This document shows positions 37,183 through 46,543 of a stretch of DNA of 64,000 nt, piece by piece. The stretch is from Psychrobacter immobilis (GTDB lineage Bacteria; Pseudomonadota; Gammaproteobacteria; Pseudomonadales; Moraxellaceae): NCBI GenBank assembly GCA_904846145.1, contig CAJGZL010000001.1:1798001-1862000 (forward strand), in the 5' to 3' direction. A program made the translations under genes and the position numbers. Numbering within the stretch: the stretch's first letter is position 1; the number at the start of each line of letters is the position of its first letter. The notes beneath the pieces were generated by a model that was not told where the DNA came from, did not search any database, and worked only from the letters and a program-made list of their open reading frames with translations.

Positions 37183-37208
37183 TAAAAAAGCTGGGCAAGC
37201 ACCCAGCT
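37183..37208 (-). terminator. Terminator of nadE
   Basis: On the minus strand AGCTGGG pairs with CCCAGCT around a 6-base loop, followed by T6. It lies 33 bases past the nadE stop and overlaps the open extension of the CNNM frame. Confidence 0.8.
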
Positions 37209-37240
37209 GATAGTTATACGATTAGTTTTCGTTAGTTCAA

Positions 37241-38914
37241 TTAGTCCTTTAACGACCACTTATTGACAAGTGGATAGCGACGCTCACGGCCAAAGGCTTT
37301 ATGACTGATTTTGGTACCGATTGGGGATTGCACACGCTTAAACTCGCTGTTATTGACCATAGCAATAGTTTTGGCAACCAATTCAGCCTCAAAGCCTTTG
37401 TCAATAATATCTTGATAGCCCATATCTTCATCGATATACAAGCTCAAAATACCATCTAAAATCTCATAATCAGGTAGGCTATCCTGATCGGTTTGATCAG
37501 CGCGTAGCTCAGCTGATGGTGGGCGAGTGATAACACGCTCAGGAATGACAGGCGTATCCTCTAAGCGATTACGATAGCTGGCTAAGTCATAGACTTGCGT
37601 TTTATAGACGTCTTTTAACACATCAAAACCACCTGCCATATCACCGTACAAGGTTGAATAGCCTACTGCTAGCTCTGATTTATTACCCGTAGTAATCACT
37701 AAATGGCCAAATTTATTCGACAAGGCCATCAAGATAACGCCACGAGCACGCGCTTGGATATTCTCTTCTGTTGTGTCCGCAGGTGATTTATTAAATAATG
37801 GCGCAAGGGTATGGCGAATACCTTCAACGGCATCAAATATCGGACAAACCGTATAAGATACGTTTAAGCGGCGCGCTTGCGCTTGCGCATCCTCTAAGCT
37901 GATTTTTGAAGTGTATTCATAAGGCATCATCACCGCATAGACTTTGTCCGCACCCAAAGCATCAACAGCGATACAAAGCGTCAAAGCAGAGTCTATACCA
38001 CCTGATAGACCGATAATCACCCCAGTAAAGCCTGAATGATTGACATAATCACGCAAGCCTACAACTAAAGCTTGATACATCTCAGACTCACGGCTTAATG
38101 ATAATGGCGCTTTGGCTTGCGTATCAAAAGTCGTCGTCGCCACATCCAAAGTGGTCAGCAACAGCTGACTCATAAAGCGTGAGGCTTCATGAGCAATCAC
38201 TCCATCAGCTTGTACCGCCATTGAGCCACCGTCAAATACTAAGTCATCTTGACCGCCAACGGCATTAACATAGAGGATCGGTAGTTTATTTTCGCTACTA
38301 CGCTTAGTCAGCATAGTTTTGCGTATCTCTTGCTTGTCTCGCTCAAACGGTGAGGCATTTAGGCTGATAACCAAATCTGCGCCTTGCTCTTTGAGCTCAG
38401 CGATCAGGTTTTTCTCCCAAAGATCTTCACAAATAAGCAGACCTATGGTAACGCCTTTATAGTCAAACAGTACTTGATTGCGACCTTTATCAAAATAGCG
38501 GCGCTCATCAAACACCCCGTAATTAGGCAGAAACTGCTTATGATAAAAGCCTTTTTGATGACCATTATGCAAGATGGCGGCTGAATTAAAAGTACCGTGA
38601 TGATCAACGTGTGGATAGCCGACGATCATGACAATATCTTCGATATCACTCAGATTTGCCAAAGCAGCTTTGATACGACCTGAGAGGTTAGGGCGTAACA
38701 ACAAATCTTGCGGAGGGTAGCCTAAAAGGGAAAGCTCTGGAAATACAATAACATCAGCGCCTTGAGTGCGCGCTTCAATAGCTAACGTACGCATCTTTTC
38801 AGCGTTGGCGCTAATATCACCAACCAAAAAGTGTGACTGAGCTAGAGCAAAAGTGATGGTATTAGAGGCAGGATTATCGGTTGTTGTATTAGATTGAGTA
38901 CTGTCTTTGGACAT
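37241..38914 (-). CDS. nadE: Glutamine-dependent NAD+ synthetase NadE
   Basis: This two-domain enzyme hydrolyses glutamine and amidates deamido-NAD+ in the last step of NAD synthesis. The N-terminal nitrilase domain has the catalytic triad candidates Glu in FPELSLLGYPPQD, Lys in FYHKQFLPNYGVFDE and Cys in GLLICEDLWE. The C-terminal synthetase domain has the PP-loop LSGGIDSALT and ITTGNKSELAVGYSTLYGD. From the ATG at 38914, supported by TAGGA upstream, the length is 557 residues, normal for the family. The frame could start at a TTG six codons earlier. It is a single gene ending at a clear terminator. Confidence 0.95.
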   Translation of the reverse strand: MSKDSTQSNTTTDNPASNTITFALAQSHFLVGDISANAEKMRTLAIEARTQGADVIVFPELSLLGYPPQDLLLRPNLSGRIKAALANLSDIEDIVMIVGYPHVDHHGTFNSAAILHNGHQKGFYHKQFLPNYGVFDERRYFDKGRNQVLFDYKGVTIGLLICEDLWEKNLIAELKEQGADLVISLNASPFERDKQEIRKTMLTKRSSENKLPILYVNAVGGQDDLVFDGGSMAVQADGVIAHEASRFMSQLLLTTLDVATTTFDTQAKAPLSLSRESEMYQALVVGLRDYVNHSGFTGVIIGLSGGIDSALTLCIAVDALGADKVYAVMMPYEYTSKISLEDAQAQARRLNVSYTVCPIFDAVEGIRHTLAPLFNKSPADTTEENIQARARGVILMALSNKFGHLVITTGNKSELAVGYSTLYGDMAGGFDVLKDVYKTQVYDLASYRNRLEDTPVIPERVITRPPSAELRADQTDQDSLPDYEILDGILSLYIDEDMGYQDIIDKGFEAELVAKTIAMVNNSEFKRVQSPIGTKISHKAFGRERRYPLVNKWSLKD

Positions 38915-39486
38915 TGTTATTTTTCCTATCAATATGATATTTGAAATGTAGTGGATTATTATTTATTTAATTTTCAAGTGAATGACTAAACCCATAATAG
39001 GCAGGTAAGCAATAAAATAAATAGTTTTAGAGCGTATTATAATTAAAATAAGTTAAACAACAGTCACACTAATTAAACAGTTGATGACCAATAATGCAAA
39101 ATAAAAGTCTAAAAATAGACTTAATAAAATAAAAGTGCACAAAATAGTACCTTTATTATAACACCAATTATCTAGGCCAAGAGAACGCTATGGTATTTTA
39201 GCCAATTAATTGAGCGGGTCTTATTGCTAATATAGCACAAGAAAATGCCCGCCTGTTTTGATAGTACCTCACAAAGGCAAACTAAGCCTCACACATAAAA
39301 TTGTAAGTAAAAATTACAACATAGTATTATATCTTTATACTAGGCTGTTGCATAATGAGCGCTTGAAAACACAAGCTTTTGGGGTGTTAACAAGGTATGA
39401 TTTATAAGACTATTCTACATTCCCATTTATATCTAAAGTGGTAGCATCTTACTTGGCTCTCATTGTACGTTATTGGCTCATAAACT
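38915..39486. other. Divergent gene-free region between nadE and the AI-2E family gene
   Basis: The stretch is 572 bp of AT-rich sequence with no credible ORF. Small inverted repeats are present, for example TTGTAA/TTACAA (39302-39320) and GCGGG..CCCGC (39213-39252), plus AGTCT/AGACT near 39107-39121. No promoter pair is convincing. Confidence 0.35.
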
Positions 39487-40635
39487 ATGATTGAAAACTG
39501 GACAAAAGAGGTCGTCATTCAGCGACTGCTAGCGATTACTTTGTTAGTAATGTTGTTTATCCTTTGCTTTCAAGTGGTGCAGTTTTTTATTGTACCTGCA
39601 CTTTGGGCGGCGATTTTAGCTTATGTTACTTTTCCTATTTATAAGTTTTTTCATGAAAAAGTAAGACTAGGTCCCAGCTTTAGTGCGGGCATCATGACTG
39701 TTAGTATCAGCCTTATGATCGGTATTCCCTTAGTAGTCGGCGTGTTTATCTTGCAGCAAGAAGCGCTGAATCTTTATAGCAATCTTATCTATCGCGTAAA
39801 GGTTGGCTATCTAGATGTGCCTGAATCGATAAAAGACTTGCCCGTTATAGGTCAGCAGATTCAAGATGCTTTATGGAGAATAAATAAGAATCCTGAGGGT
39901 ACGTTAGATGCTTTTCGCGCTTGGATCCAGTCACATCTTTACTATGGCAAAGTCGCGCTTGATGTAGTGCTAAGCAGTTTGGCTAAACTCGGCATGGCCT
40001 TGATGACCCTTTATTTTTTTTATCGCGATGGTATTAGCTTGATTAAGCAAATTCGTCAAGCGCTACGTAACATCATCGGTAATCGTATCGACGGTTATAT
40101 CGATTCAGTAGGAACGACGACGCGCGCTGTGGTCTACGGCATTGGACTGACGGCATTGGCGCAGGCCATATTAGCTGGCATCGGATATTATTTCGCTGGA
40201 GCACCTAGTCCTATTTTAATGACGCTCATAACTTTTGTGGTAGCGCTGATCCCCTTTGGTACTCCGTTCGCATGGGGTGCAGTATCGATTTGGTTATTGA
40301 GCCAAGGTCAGACTGTAGAAGGAGTTGGTCTAGCATTATGGGGTATCTTGGTCATTAGCTGGGTCGATAATTTGATCCGTCCTATCGTTATTAGCGGCGC
40401 CACCAAAATCCCATTTATTATTATTTTTATTGGCGTATTAGGCGGATTAACTGCCTTTGGGTTTGTGGGCTTATTTATTGGCCCTGTCGTATTGGCAATC
40501 GGTCTGGCGATTTGGCGTGAATGGATCACTCAGCATAAAGGCGATATTTTTGAGTCCAAGCAGCCGCCAGTCATTGATAATCAGATGCTATTAAATTTTG
40601 ATAAATCCGTTGAAGACGATGTGAGCCAATCGTAA
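39487..40635 (+). CDS. AI-2E family transporter-like membrane protein (YhhT/PerM-type)
   Basis: The 382-residue protein has about eight membrane segments and the family's landmarks. The N-terminal pair is LLVMLFILCFQVVQFFIVPALWAAILAYVTFPIY. A central periplasmic/cytoplasmic helical region follows, then ALIPFGTPFAWGAVSIWLL, WVDNLIRPIVISG and GGLTAFGFVGLFIGPVVLAIG. Members range from TqsA (linked to AI-2 export) to PerM and Na+/H+ antiporters, so the name does not prove a substrate. No good ribosome-binding site precedes the ATG. The gene is followed by pdxB on the same strand after 104 bases. Confidence 0.88.
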   Translation: MIENWTKEVVIQRLLAITLLVMLFILCFQVVQFFIVPALWAAILAYVTFPIYKFFHEKVRLGPSFSAGIMTVSISLMIGIPLVVGVFILQQEALNLYSNLIYRVKVGYLDVPESIKDLPVIGQQIQDALWRINKNPEGTLDAFRAWIQSHLYYGKVALDVVLSSLAKLGMALMTLYFFYRDGISLIKQIRQALRNIIGNRIDGYIDSVGTTTRAVVYGIGLTALAQAILAGIGYYFAGAPSPILMTLITFVVALIPFGTPFAWGAVSIWLLSQGQTVEGVGLALWGILVISWVDNLIRPIVISGATKIPFIIIFIGVLGGLTAFGFVGLFIGPVVLAIGLAIWREWITQHKGDIFESKQPPVIDNQMLLNFDKSVEDDVSQS

Positions 40636-40739
40636 TAAAAAGCCTTGAAATACGATTTTTGCAGCACTTATTCTTAAGTATTTTAATTGTAATTCTAAGA
40701 CGACTATAACTCTGAAACGACTATAATTCTGAGACGACT

Positions 40740-41855
40740 ATGCCTACTAAAAACTCAGCTAGCTTTACTATTATTGCTGACAGCAATATTGCCAGCCTTG
40801 ATGCTTTTTTTAATTCGCAAACCTTATCTCAAGATCTAACACAAAAGATAACTATCATCAGGGCTGTAGGGCGTGATATCGATGCGCAGCTGTTACATGA
40901 TTTGCAGCCAGATGTGTTGCTCATCCGTTCAGTGACGTCTGTAGATGAGTCTCTACTAGCTGATAATACCAGCGTCAAGTTTGTCGGTTCTGCCACTATT
41001 GGCACTGACCATGTCAATCAAGCTTATCTGGCTGCACGTAATATCACTTTTGCTAATGCGGCAGGCTGTAGCAAGCACTCAGTGGCGCAATATGTGCTTA
41101 CGGCGATTTTAACTTTGCGCCCTCAGTATTGGCAGCAGCCTTTAACTTTAGGTATTGTCGGGCTGGGCAATATCGGTAGTACTTTGGCTAGATATGCCAC
41201 TGATTTGGGCTGGCAAGTATTGGGCTATGACCCACTGCTACCGCCATCGAATTATAATAATGCCAGCTTTGAGCAAGTGATAAGTCAAAGCAATGCCATC
41301 AGCTTACACGTGCCCTTAACCTTTAAGGGAACGACTAAAGATCAGGGTGCTGACTATCCAACACAGCATTTAGTTGACGCTAGCGCTTTGGCATCAATGT
41401 CGCCTGATACTATGTTGATTAATAGTGCGCGTGGCCCTGTTATTGCCGCTGATGACTTAGAGCAAGATATTAAGAGCACTAAACGTCAAGTTGTGCTCGA
41501 TGTATTTGAGCATGAGCCACAAATTGCTGAATCATTACTAGCTCAGCTAACGATAGCAACGCCGCATATTGCAGGCTATACGTTAGAGGGTAAACTGCGC
41601 GGTACGCAAATGATTTATGATGCGCTATGCGAGCAGTTTGAGGTAGAGCCAGTACAGTCTATGCACCAGCTACTACCTGTCAATATGTATCTGTGGTCTG
41701 AGCTCAAAGCACACCCTGATCGACTCGAAAAATTTTATGACATTATGGCGGATGATAAGTCGCTACGCGCAAAACTCAATGATGGCCAAGTCGCTGGGGC
41801 TGACTTTGATCAGTTGCGCCGTGATTATCATCTGCGCCGTGAGTGGCAGTCCTGA
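40740..41855 (+). CDS. pdxB: Erythronate-4-phosphate dehydrogenase PdxB
   Basis: PdxB is the second enzyme of DXP-dependent pyridoxal phosphate synthesis. It oxidises 4-phosphoerythronate and belongs to the D-2-hydroxyacid dehydrogenase superfamily. In the 371-residue protein the nucleotide loop is TLGIVGLGNIGSTLARY. The start of the domain is VLLIRSVTSVDESLL, GSATIGTDHVN is characteristic of PdxB, the catalytic Arg lies in NSARGPVIAADD, the Glu in FEHEPQI and the His in ATPHIAGYTLEGK. A C-terminal PdxB dimerisation domain follows. The ribosome-binding site is weak. epmA starts 62 bases downstream, and the two may share a transcript. Confidence 0.94.
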   Translation: MPTKNSASFTIIADSNIASLDAFFNSQTLSQDLTQKITIIRAVGRDIDAQLLHDLQPDVLLIRSVTSVDESLLADNTSVKFVGSATIGTDHVNQAYLAARNITFANAAGCSKHSVAQYVLTAILTLRPQYWQQPLTLGIVGLGNIGSTLARYATDLGWQVLGYDPLLPPSNYNNASFEQVISQSNAISLHVPLTFKGTTKDQGADYPTQHLVDASALASMSPDTMLINSARGPVIAADDLEQDIKSTKRQVVLDVFEHEPQIAESLLAQLTIATPHIAGYTLEGKLRGTQMIYDALCEQFEVEPVQSMHQLLPVNMYLWSELKAHPDRLEKFYDIMADDKSLRAKLNDGQVAGADFDQLRRDYHLRREWQS

Positions 41856-41916
41856 TGAGCCATTGAGTCTCAAAAAGCCATTGAGTCTTAATCAACACCG
41901 TATTGAGCGATAAAAA

Positions 41917-42969
41917 ATGAGCCAAGATCCTAATCTTTCTACTTCACCAACCTTTGATAAATCCCCTTACGCGCCAACGATGAGCTTAGCCATGGCGCGG
42001 CAACGTGCGCAAATGCTGGCTAGTATTCGGCAGTTTTTTGCGCAGCGTGAGGTGTTGGAAGTACAGACGTCACTGCTATCGCAAGCGGGCAATACCGATA
42101 CTTTTTTACAATCGGTATCAGCCAATGTCACTTACCAGGATAAACCCTGTCGCTATTATCTGCACACCTCACCTGAATTTGCAATGAAGCGCTTACTTGC
42201 CAGCTGGCAGGTGGCTATGTATCAGATCTGTCCTGTTTTTCGTGATAATGAAATAGGCTCGCGGCATAATATTGAGTTTACTATGCTCGAATGGTATCAG
42301 CCCCACTATAATTTATCAGATATGGCGGATGAGTTGGCTAAACTGCTAGAGGCGCTCTACGGCTATCCTGTGATTATGAATCACTATCGTTATGTTGATG
42401 CGTTTATGGATTTTGTTGGTATTCATCCTTTGACTGCTAGCATTGACGCATTGCAAGCGGTAGCTGAGGATAAAGGGTTGACGGTTTTCAACACTGGTGG
42501 AATTTTGAATGAGCAACAATCAAATGAGAAAATAGATAATGAGAATAGCCGTCAAGATTGGCTAGACCTACTATTTAGTCATAGCGTCGAGCCAAATCTT
42601 GGGTTTGACTTGCCGACGCTCATCACTGAATATCCACCTGCTACCGCCGCTTTAGCCAAGACCGCGACTGATAAAGACGGCAATTTGGTGGCTAAGCGTT
42701 TTGAGCTCTATATCGACGGTATTGAGATTGCTAATGCTTATGATGAGCTGGCAGATGGGTCAGCACTACGCGAGCGTTTTGAGCAGGATAATACATTGCG
42801 TCAGCAGCATGATCTGCCAGTCATGCCGATAGATGAGCATTTGCTAGCCGCTTGCGATGATCTACCGCCTTGTAGCGGTATTGCGGTGGGTATCGATAGA
42901 CTGCTGATGGTGATTACGGGCACAGAATCACTACAAGAGGTCATTGCTTTCTCCAGTGGGCGAGCTTAA
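41917..42969 (+). CDS. epmA: Elongation factor P--(R)-beta-lysine ligase EpmA (PoxA/GenX)
   Basis: EpmA attaches beta-lysine to EF-P so that ribosomes pass polyproline stretches. It is a class II lysyl-tRNA synthetase paralogue without the anticodon domain. The 350-residue protein has VLEVQTSLLSQAGNTDTFLQS, LHTSPEFAMKRLL, the class II motif 2 FRDNEIGSRHNIEFTMLEWY and the motif 3 region GIAVGIDRLLM near the C-terminus. An insert of about 15 polar residues (NEQQSNEKIDNENSRQD) lies in the middle. The partner genes epmB and efp are not in the window. Confidence 0.93.
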   Translation: MSQDPNLSTSPTFDKSPYAPTMSLAMARQRAQMLASIRQFFAQREVLEVQTSLLSQAGNTDTFLQSVSANVTYQDKPCRYYLHTSPEFAMKRLLASWQVAMYQICPVFRDNEIGSRHNIEFTMLEWYQPHYNLSDMADELAKLLEALYGYPVIMNHYRYVDAFMDFVGIHPLTASIDALQAVAEDKGLTVFNTGGILNEQQSNEKIDNENSRQDWLDLLFSHSVEPNLGFDLPTLITEYPPATAALAKTATDKDGNLVAKRFELYIDGIEIANAYDELADGSALRERFEQDNTLRQQHDLPVMPIDEHLLAACDDLPPCSGIAVGIDRLLMVITGTESLQEVIAFSSGRA

Positions 42970-43006
42970 AAGCTAGTCACTTAGCCTATTTTACAATTGT
43001 CATTAA

Positions 43007-43038
43007 AAAGCGGATAAGCTTAGGGGCTTATCCGCTTT
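43007..43038. terminator. Bidirectional terminator between epmA and the NAD(P)-binding protein
   Basis: AAAGCGGATAAGC pairs perfectly with GCTTATCCGCTTT around a short loop, with A and T runs outside the stem. Confidence 0.85.
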
Positions 43039-43105
43039 AAATTTTGTATTATTCGACTTAGTAAAATGACGCTATAGAAAAGCAACCATGCACTGTTACC
43101 AAGTG

Positions 43106-43747
43106 CTACGCTAAATTAGCAATGGCCTCATCGATAGGGGTGTCACCGTTTTGCATATTGAATACTTTTTTGCTAGCGCTATTAGCCTCTAACACTGCTT
43201 TTAGCGTCGCTGCCACATCTTCAATCGCATTTTCACCTGCTTTATCACTATTGACCGTGATTTTGCCAGTACCCGCGCGCTCTTTTAACGCACCTGCTTG
43301 CACAATGGTGTAGTTTAAAGTGCTATCGTTGACTAGCCAAGCATCGGCATAATGCTTACCGATATAGTAGTCTTTTAGATCAGCAATCGCAGGACTATCC
43401 CATTTGCTCGTATCTAGTGAAAATACAGTGCTGAGCATAATATAGCGCTTGATACCTTTATCTTGCGCGGCTTGAATGGTTTTGATAGTACCATGTAAGT
43501 CAACTTCTAGCACTTTTTTGCCGCCAGAACCTGCCACAAAATACACAGCATCGATATCATTAGGCATTTGCTGCTGAATCTCATCCTTGCTAGCGGTAAT
43601 ATCTAAATCTAGCTGAGTATAGTTATCGGCATCGAATAACTGCTGCTCTTGACGAGTCGTACCGATAACTTGATGGTTATCTGCTAGCAGTTTACTGACT
43701 AGATCTTTACCAACACGACCGCTTGCGCCTATGACTAAAATTTTCAT
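43106..43747 (-). CDS. NAD(P)-binding Rossmann-fold protein (atypical SDR)
   Basis: From the ATG at 43747, with GGAGAAATT upstream, the protein has 213 residues. It begins MKILVIGASGRVGKDLVSKL, a GxxGxxG dinucleotide loop, and continues with a Rossmann fold including VYFVAGSGGKKVLEVDL and YIMLSTVFSLD. The typical SDR catalytic YxxxK is replaced by YIGKHYAD, so YxxxK may survive as Y-I-G-K-H only loosely. This fits the NmrA/HSCARG-like or YwnB-like atypical SDRs, whose roles range from redox sensing to reduction. Function unknown. It is monocistronic. Confidence 0.75.
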   Translation of the reverse strand: MKILVIGASGRVGKDLVSKLLADNHQVIGTTRQEQQLFDADNYTQLDLDITASKDEIQQQMPNDIDAVYFVAGSGGKKVLEVDLHGTIKTIQAAQDKGIKRYIMLSTVFSLDTSKWDSPAIADLKDYYIGKHYADAWLVNDSTLNYTIVQAGALKERAGTGKITVNSDKAGENAIEDVAATLKAVLEANSASKKVFNMQNGDTPIDEAIANLA

Positions 43748-43910
43748 AATTTCTCCTATTGTTTTTATCAATGGTTATTAAAAGTTAGGCATACGATAAC
43801 AAAAAACCTAGCAATAGTAAGTTATGATAAGTGGATATTAGCAGCGGTTTGGTTGCAGACTGTATACTCTTTGCAAGGTGAAACTTGATTTTAAATTTGC
43901 TTAAAAGGTG

Positions 43911-44360
43911 TTAACGGACTAATTTATTCAGACCATCCGCAAAAGCCTTTTTGTCGCGGTCGCCATAGGGCTTTTGTCCGCTCATCTCTTGTAGCTCTAA
44001 CACGCCAGTGCCGCGCATGGTGTCCATAAAGTCGCGCATATTAAGCTTTTGCTTGATGTTGTTGTGATCGTAAATGACGCCACGTGAGGTCAGCACTTTG
44101 CCGCCTTTATCTAAGATATCGTTGGCTAGTGGAATATCACTGGTAATAGCCAAATCACCGCTTTGAATATTATCAGCGATATAGTCATCAGCTTTATCAA
44201 AACCCGACGGCACTACGGTCATGATTAGTAGTGGCGATTTACGCAGTTTGATAGGCTGATTGGCAACGAAGATCGCTGTCGTTTGGGTGCGCTCAGCGGT
44301 TTTTATAATAAGCTCTTTGGCGATTAATGGTACTGAATCGGCATCCACCCAAATCTGCAT
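43911..44360 (-). CDS. UPF0178 (YaiI/YqxD) family protein
   Basis: The 149-residue protein starts MQIWVDADSVPLIAKELIIK and has VPSGFDKADDYIADNI, DLAITSDIPLANDILDKGG and RDFMDTMRGTGV. All are conserved blocks of the UPF0178 family, a PIN-like fold with several Asp residues that could bind metal. No activity is established. Its start codon overlaps the purK stop by one base (TAATG), so it is almost certainly translated from the purK transcript. Confidence 0.88.
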   Translation of the reverse strand: MQIWVDADSVPLIAKELIIKTAERTQTTAIFVANQPIKLRKSPLLIMTVVPSGFDKADDYIADNIQSGDLAITSDIPLANDILDKGGKVLTSRGVIYDHNNIKQKLNMRDFMDTMRGTGVLELQEMSGQKPYGDRDKKAFADGLNKLVR

Positions 44361-45757
44361 TATTTCTTCGCCTTTTCAGTTGTACTTTTAGTGCTAGTCT
44401 CAAGATTGCCTTTTACTGGTTTAGTAGTACTGGCCTCTTTAGAAGCCTGTTTTAGAGAAGTAGCTTCACTTTTACTAACGTTTTTAGCAGTGACAGCTTC
44501 AGTGCTAATATCAGCATCAGTATCGTTATTAGCGTCTATGTTGACAGGTAGTGTTACTTTTTTATCTAACCCTACTTTGTTCGGTAGGCTCGTCACTAGC
44601 TTAGCTAAAGCAGGTTCTAAGTCTGCCACGTCGTTTGGCATCAAGGTGATATGGGCAATCTTGCGATCAGGGCGTTCAGCCTTGTGATAGCTGTGATAAT
44701 GCGCCCCATCGATCGCCATTACCGCTGTAATGTCAGGGTAGCGGCCGAGTACATTAATCATAATTGATGGATGGATATTGTCGGTATCGCCAAGTGGTAA
44801 GCCCACTACCGCGCGAATATGGTTCTCAAACTGACTGGTAATAGCGCCCTCAATACTCCAGTGACCCGAGTTATGTACGCGCGGAGCGATCTCATTAGCG
44901 AGCAGATGGTCATAGCCTTGCTCGTCTTTACTAACGAATAACTCCAATGCCATAACCCCAACGTAATCGAGATGATTCATCAAGATCGTCATGGTTTTTT
45001 GTGCTTTGATAAACAGATGGCTAGTACCGACGGCAGGCGCTTGCGTCTTGGCTAAGACCCCCTGATGATGGTAGTTTTCGACTAGATCATAGCAGCGTAC
45101 GCTACCGTCTTGGGCGCGTGCCGCTATGATAGACACTTCACGGCTAAAATTAATAAAGCCCTCGGCAATTAGTGGCGCAGGTGTCGATGTCAGGCTACCT
45201 TTACCACTGACCGCGTCTTCTAATGCTTGCCAAGCCAGCTTTATATCGCTGGTCTCTTTGATGACATATTGACCTTTACCATCGTAACCACCACGGCTGG
45301 TTTTTAGCACTATAGGCAGACCCAAAGTCTGACTGGCTTGTTGCAAATCTGCAAGCGAACTTACGCTCACAAAAGGCACTGTGGCGATATCCAACTCATT
45401 AAATAACTGCTTTTCTTTTAGGCGGTCTTGGGCAACGTCCAGGGCAATCAGTGATGGAAACATACCTTGCTTATGCTTATCTTTGGATAACTTGGTTAAG
45501 CGCTCAACCGTCGCTGTTGGCGTATTTTCAAACTCTAAAGTAAATACATCAGCGGCAGCGATAAACGCCTCTAACTGCTCGCTGGTATAAACCCGACCAT
45601 ATAGGCTGGCAGGGCAGTCCGCACTGTCTTCTAAGAACACACATTTATAGCCCAAAGGCATTGCCGCCTCGGCTAACATCATTCCTAGCTGACCACCTCC
45701 TAAAATACCGATAGTGTGAATCGTTTGAGTAGTAGGATAAGCATTGGCTATAGTCAT
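44360..45757 (-). CDS. purK: N5-carboxyaminoimidazole ribonucleotide synthase PurK, with C-terminal tail
   Basis: PurK uses ATP and bicarbonate to convert AIR to N5-CAIR in purine synthesis. The 465-residue protein has the N-terminal loop GILGGGQLGMMLAEAAMPLG. The ATP-grasp segment is LPIVLKTSRGGYDGKGQYVI, and the metal and substrate region is LANEIAPRVHNSGHWSIEGA. The domain ends near residue 390. A tail of about 75 residues rich in Thr, Ser, Lys and Ala follows (for example TEAVTAKNVSKSEATSLKQA). Other PurK are about 350-380 residues long. purE lies 143 bases upstream on the same strand, with a hairpin between. Confidence 0.94.
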   Translation of the reverse strand: MTIANAYPTTQTIHTIGILGGGQLGMMLAEAAMPLGYKCVFLEDSADCPASLYGRVYTSEQLEAFIAAADVFTLEFENTPTATVERLTKLSKDKHKQGMFPSLIALDVAQDRLKEKQLFNELDIATVPFVSVSSLADLQQASQTLGLPIVLKTSRGGYDGKGQYVIKETSDIKLAWQALEDAVSGKGSLTSTPAPLIAEGFINFSREVSIIAARAQDGSVRCYDLVENYHHQGVLAKTQAPAVGTSHLFIKAQKTMTILMNHLDYVGVMALELFVSKDEQGYDHLLANEIAPRVHNSGHWSIEGAITSQFENHIRAVVGLPLGDTDNIHPSIMINVLGRYPDITAVMAIDGAHYHSYHKAERPDRKIAHITLMPNDVADLEPALAKLVTSLPNKVGLDKKVTLPVNIDANNDTDADISTEAVTAKNVSKSEATSLKQASKEASTTKPVKGNLETSTKSTTEKAKK

Positions 45758-45851
45758 ATCAGGCCTTTAAAATAGTAATGAGTTTGGAATACTGAAATTA
45801 GCAAAACAGGAATAGTGTGAAAACCTAGTATAAATCAGTTTGATAAAATAA

Positions 45852-45878
45852 CAAAAGGTGCACGATTGGCACCTTTCA
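45852..45878 (-). terminator. Hairpin between purE and purK
   Basis: On the minus strand AAAGGTGC pairs with GCACCTTT around a 7-base loop, followed by a poor T-tract. It may attenuate read-through from purE into purK, or be weak. Confidence 0.5.
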
Positions 45879-45900
45879 ATTGTACTTTTTAAGGTAAATA

Positions 45901-46440
45901 TTAGTTATTGATGATACCAGGTATTGGACTGGCCAAAATAGTCTCGGTTTGGTCTTTACGTAGATTATGCAGCTTCGCCGCAATCAAGTTGTCGTGAAGT
46001 GCTAGTATTTGGATAGCAAGCAGCGCGGCATTATAAGCGCCAGCGCTACCAATTGCCAGAGTACCAACCGCGACGCCTTTGGGCATCTGTACGATCGAGA
46101 GTAAGCTATCCCAACCGCTAAGCATAGAGGACTTTACGGGGACACCAAGCACAGGCAATGGCGTTTGACTGGCGCACATACCTGGTAAATGCGCTGCGCC
46201 ACCTGCACCGGCGATAATCACTTGTAGGCCATTATCTTTGGCGCCTTTGGCATAATCAAATAATCTATCAGGGGTGCGATGCGCTGACACCACTTCACAT
46301 TCAAAGGCAATATCAAAATCTGCTAACAGCTGGGCGGCCGCGCTCATTGTTGCCCAATCAGACTGTGAGCCCATGATAATGCCTACTTTTGCTGCGCCAG
46401 CAGGAGATTCAATAGGGCCAAGTGATGTAGTAGTGCTCAT
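45901..46440 (-). CDS. purE: N5-carboxyaminoimidazole ribonucleotide mutase PurE
   Basis: PurE converts N5-CAIR to CAIR, the step after PurK. The 179-residue protein shows [29 protein letters not shown] (His and Arg of the active site) and [38 protein letters not shown] also matches the octameric class I enzymes. The N-terminus has about 15 extra residues. GAGGA lies ten bases before the ATG. purK follows on the same strand, the common purEK order, here with a 143-base gap. Confidence 0.95.
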   Translation of the reverse strand: MSTTTSLGPIESPAGAAKVGIIMGSQSDWATMSAAAQLLADFDIAFECEVVSAHRTPDRLFDYAKGAKDNGLQVIIAGAGGAAHLPGMCASQTPLPVLGVPVKSSMLSGWDSLLSIVQMPKGVAVGTLAIGSAGAYNAALLAIQILALHDNLIAAKLHNLRKDQTETILASPIPGIINN

Positions 46441-46543
46441 AACGCAATATCCTCAAAAGGGTCATCATACAAAAATTTAGCTAGTAGCGTAAAGACAAGT
46501 TTTAACAATCAGTTCGATTTTTGACTATTTTTGCCATACAAAA

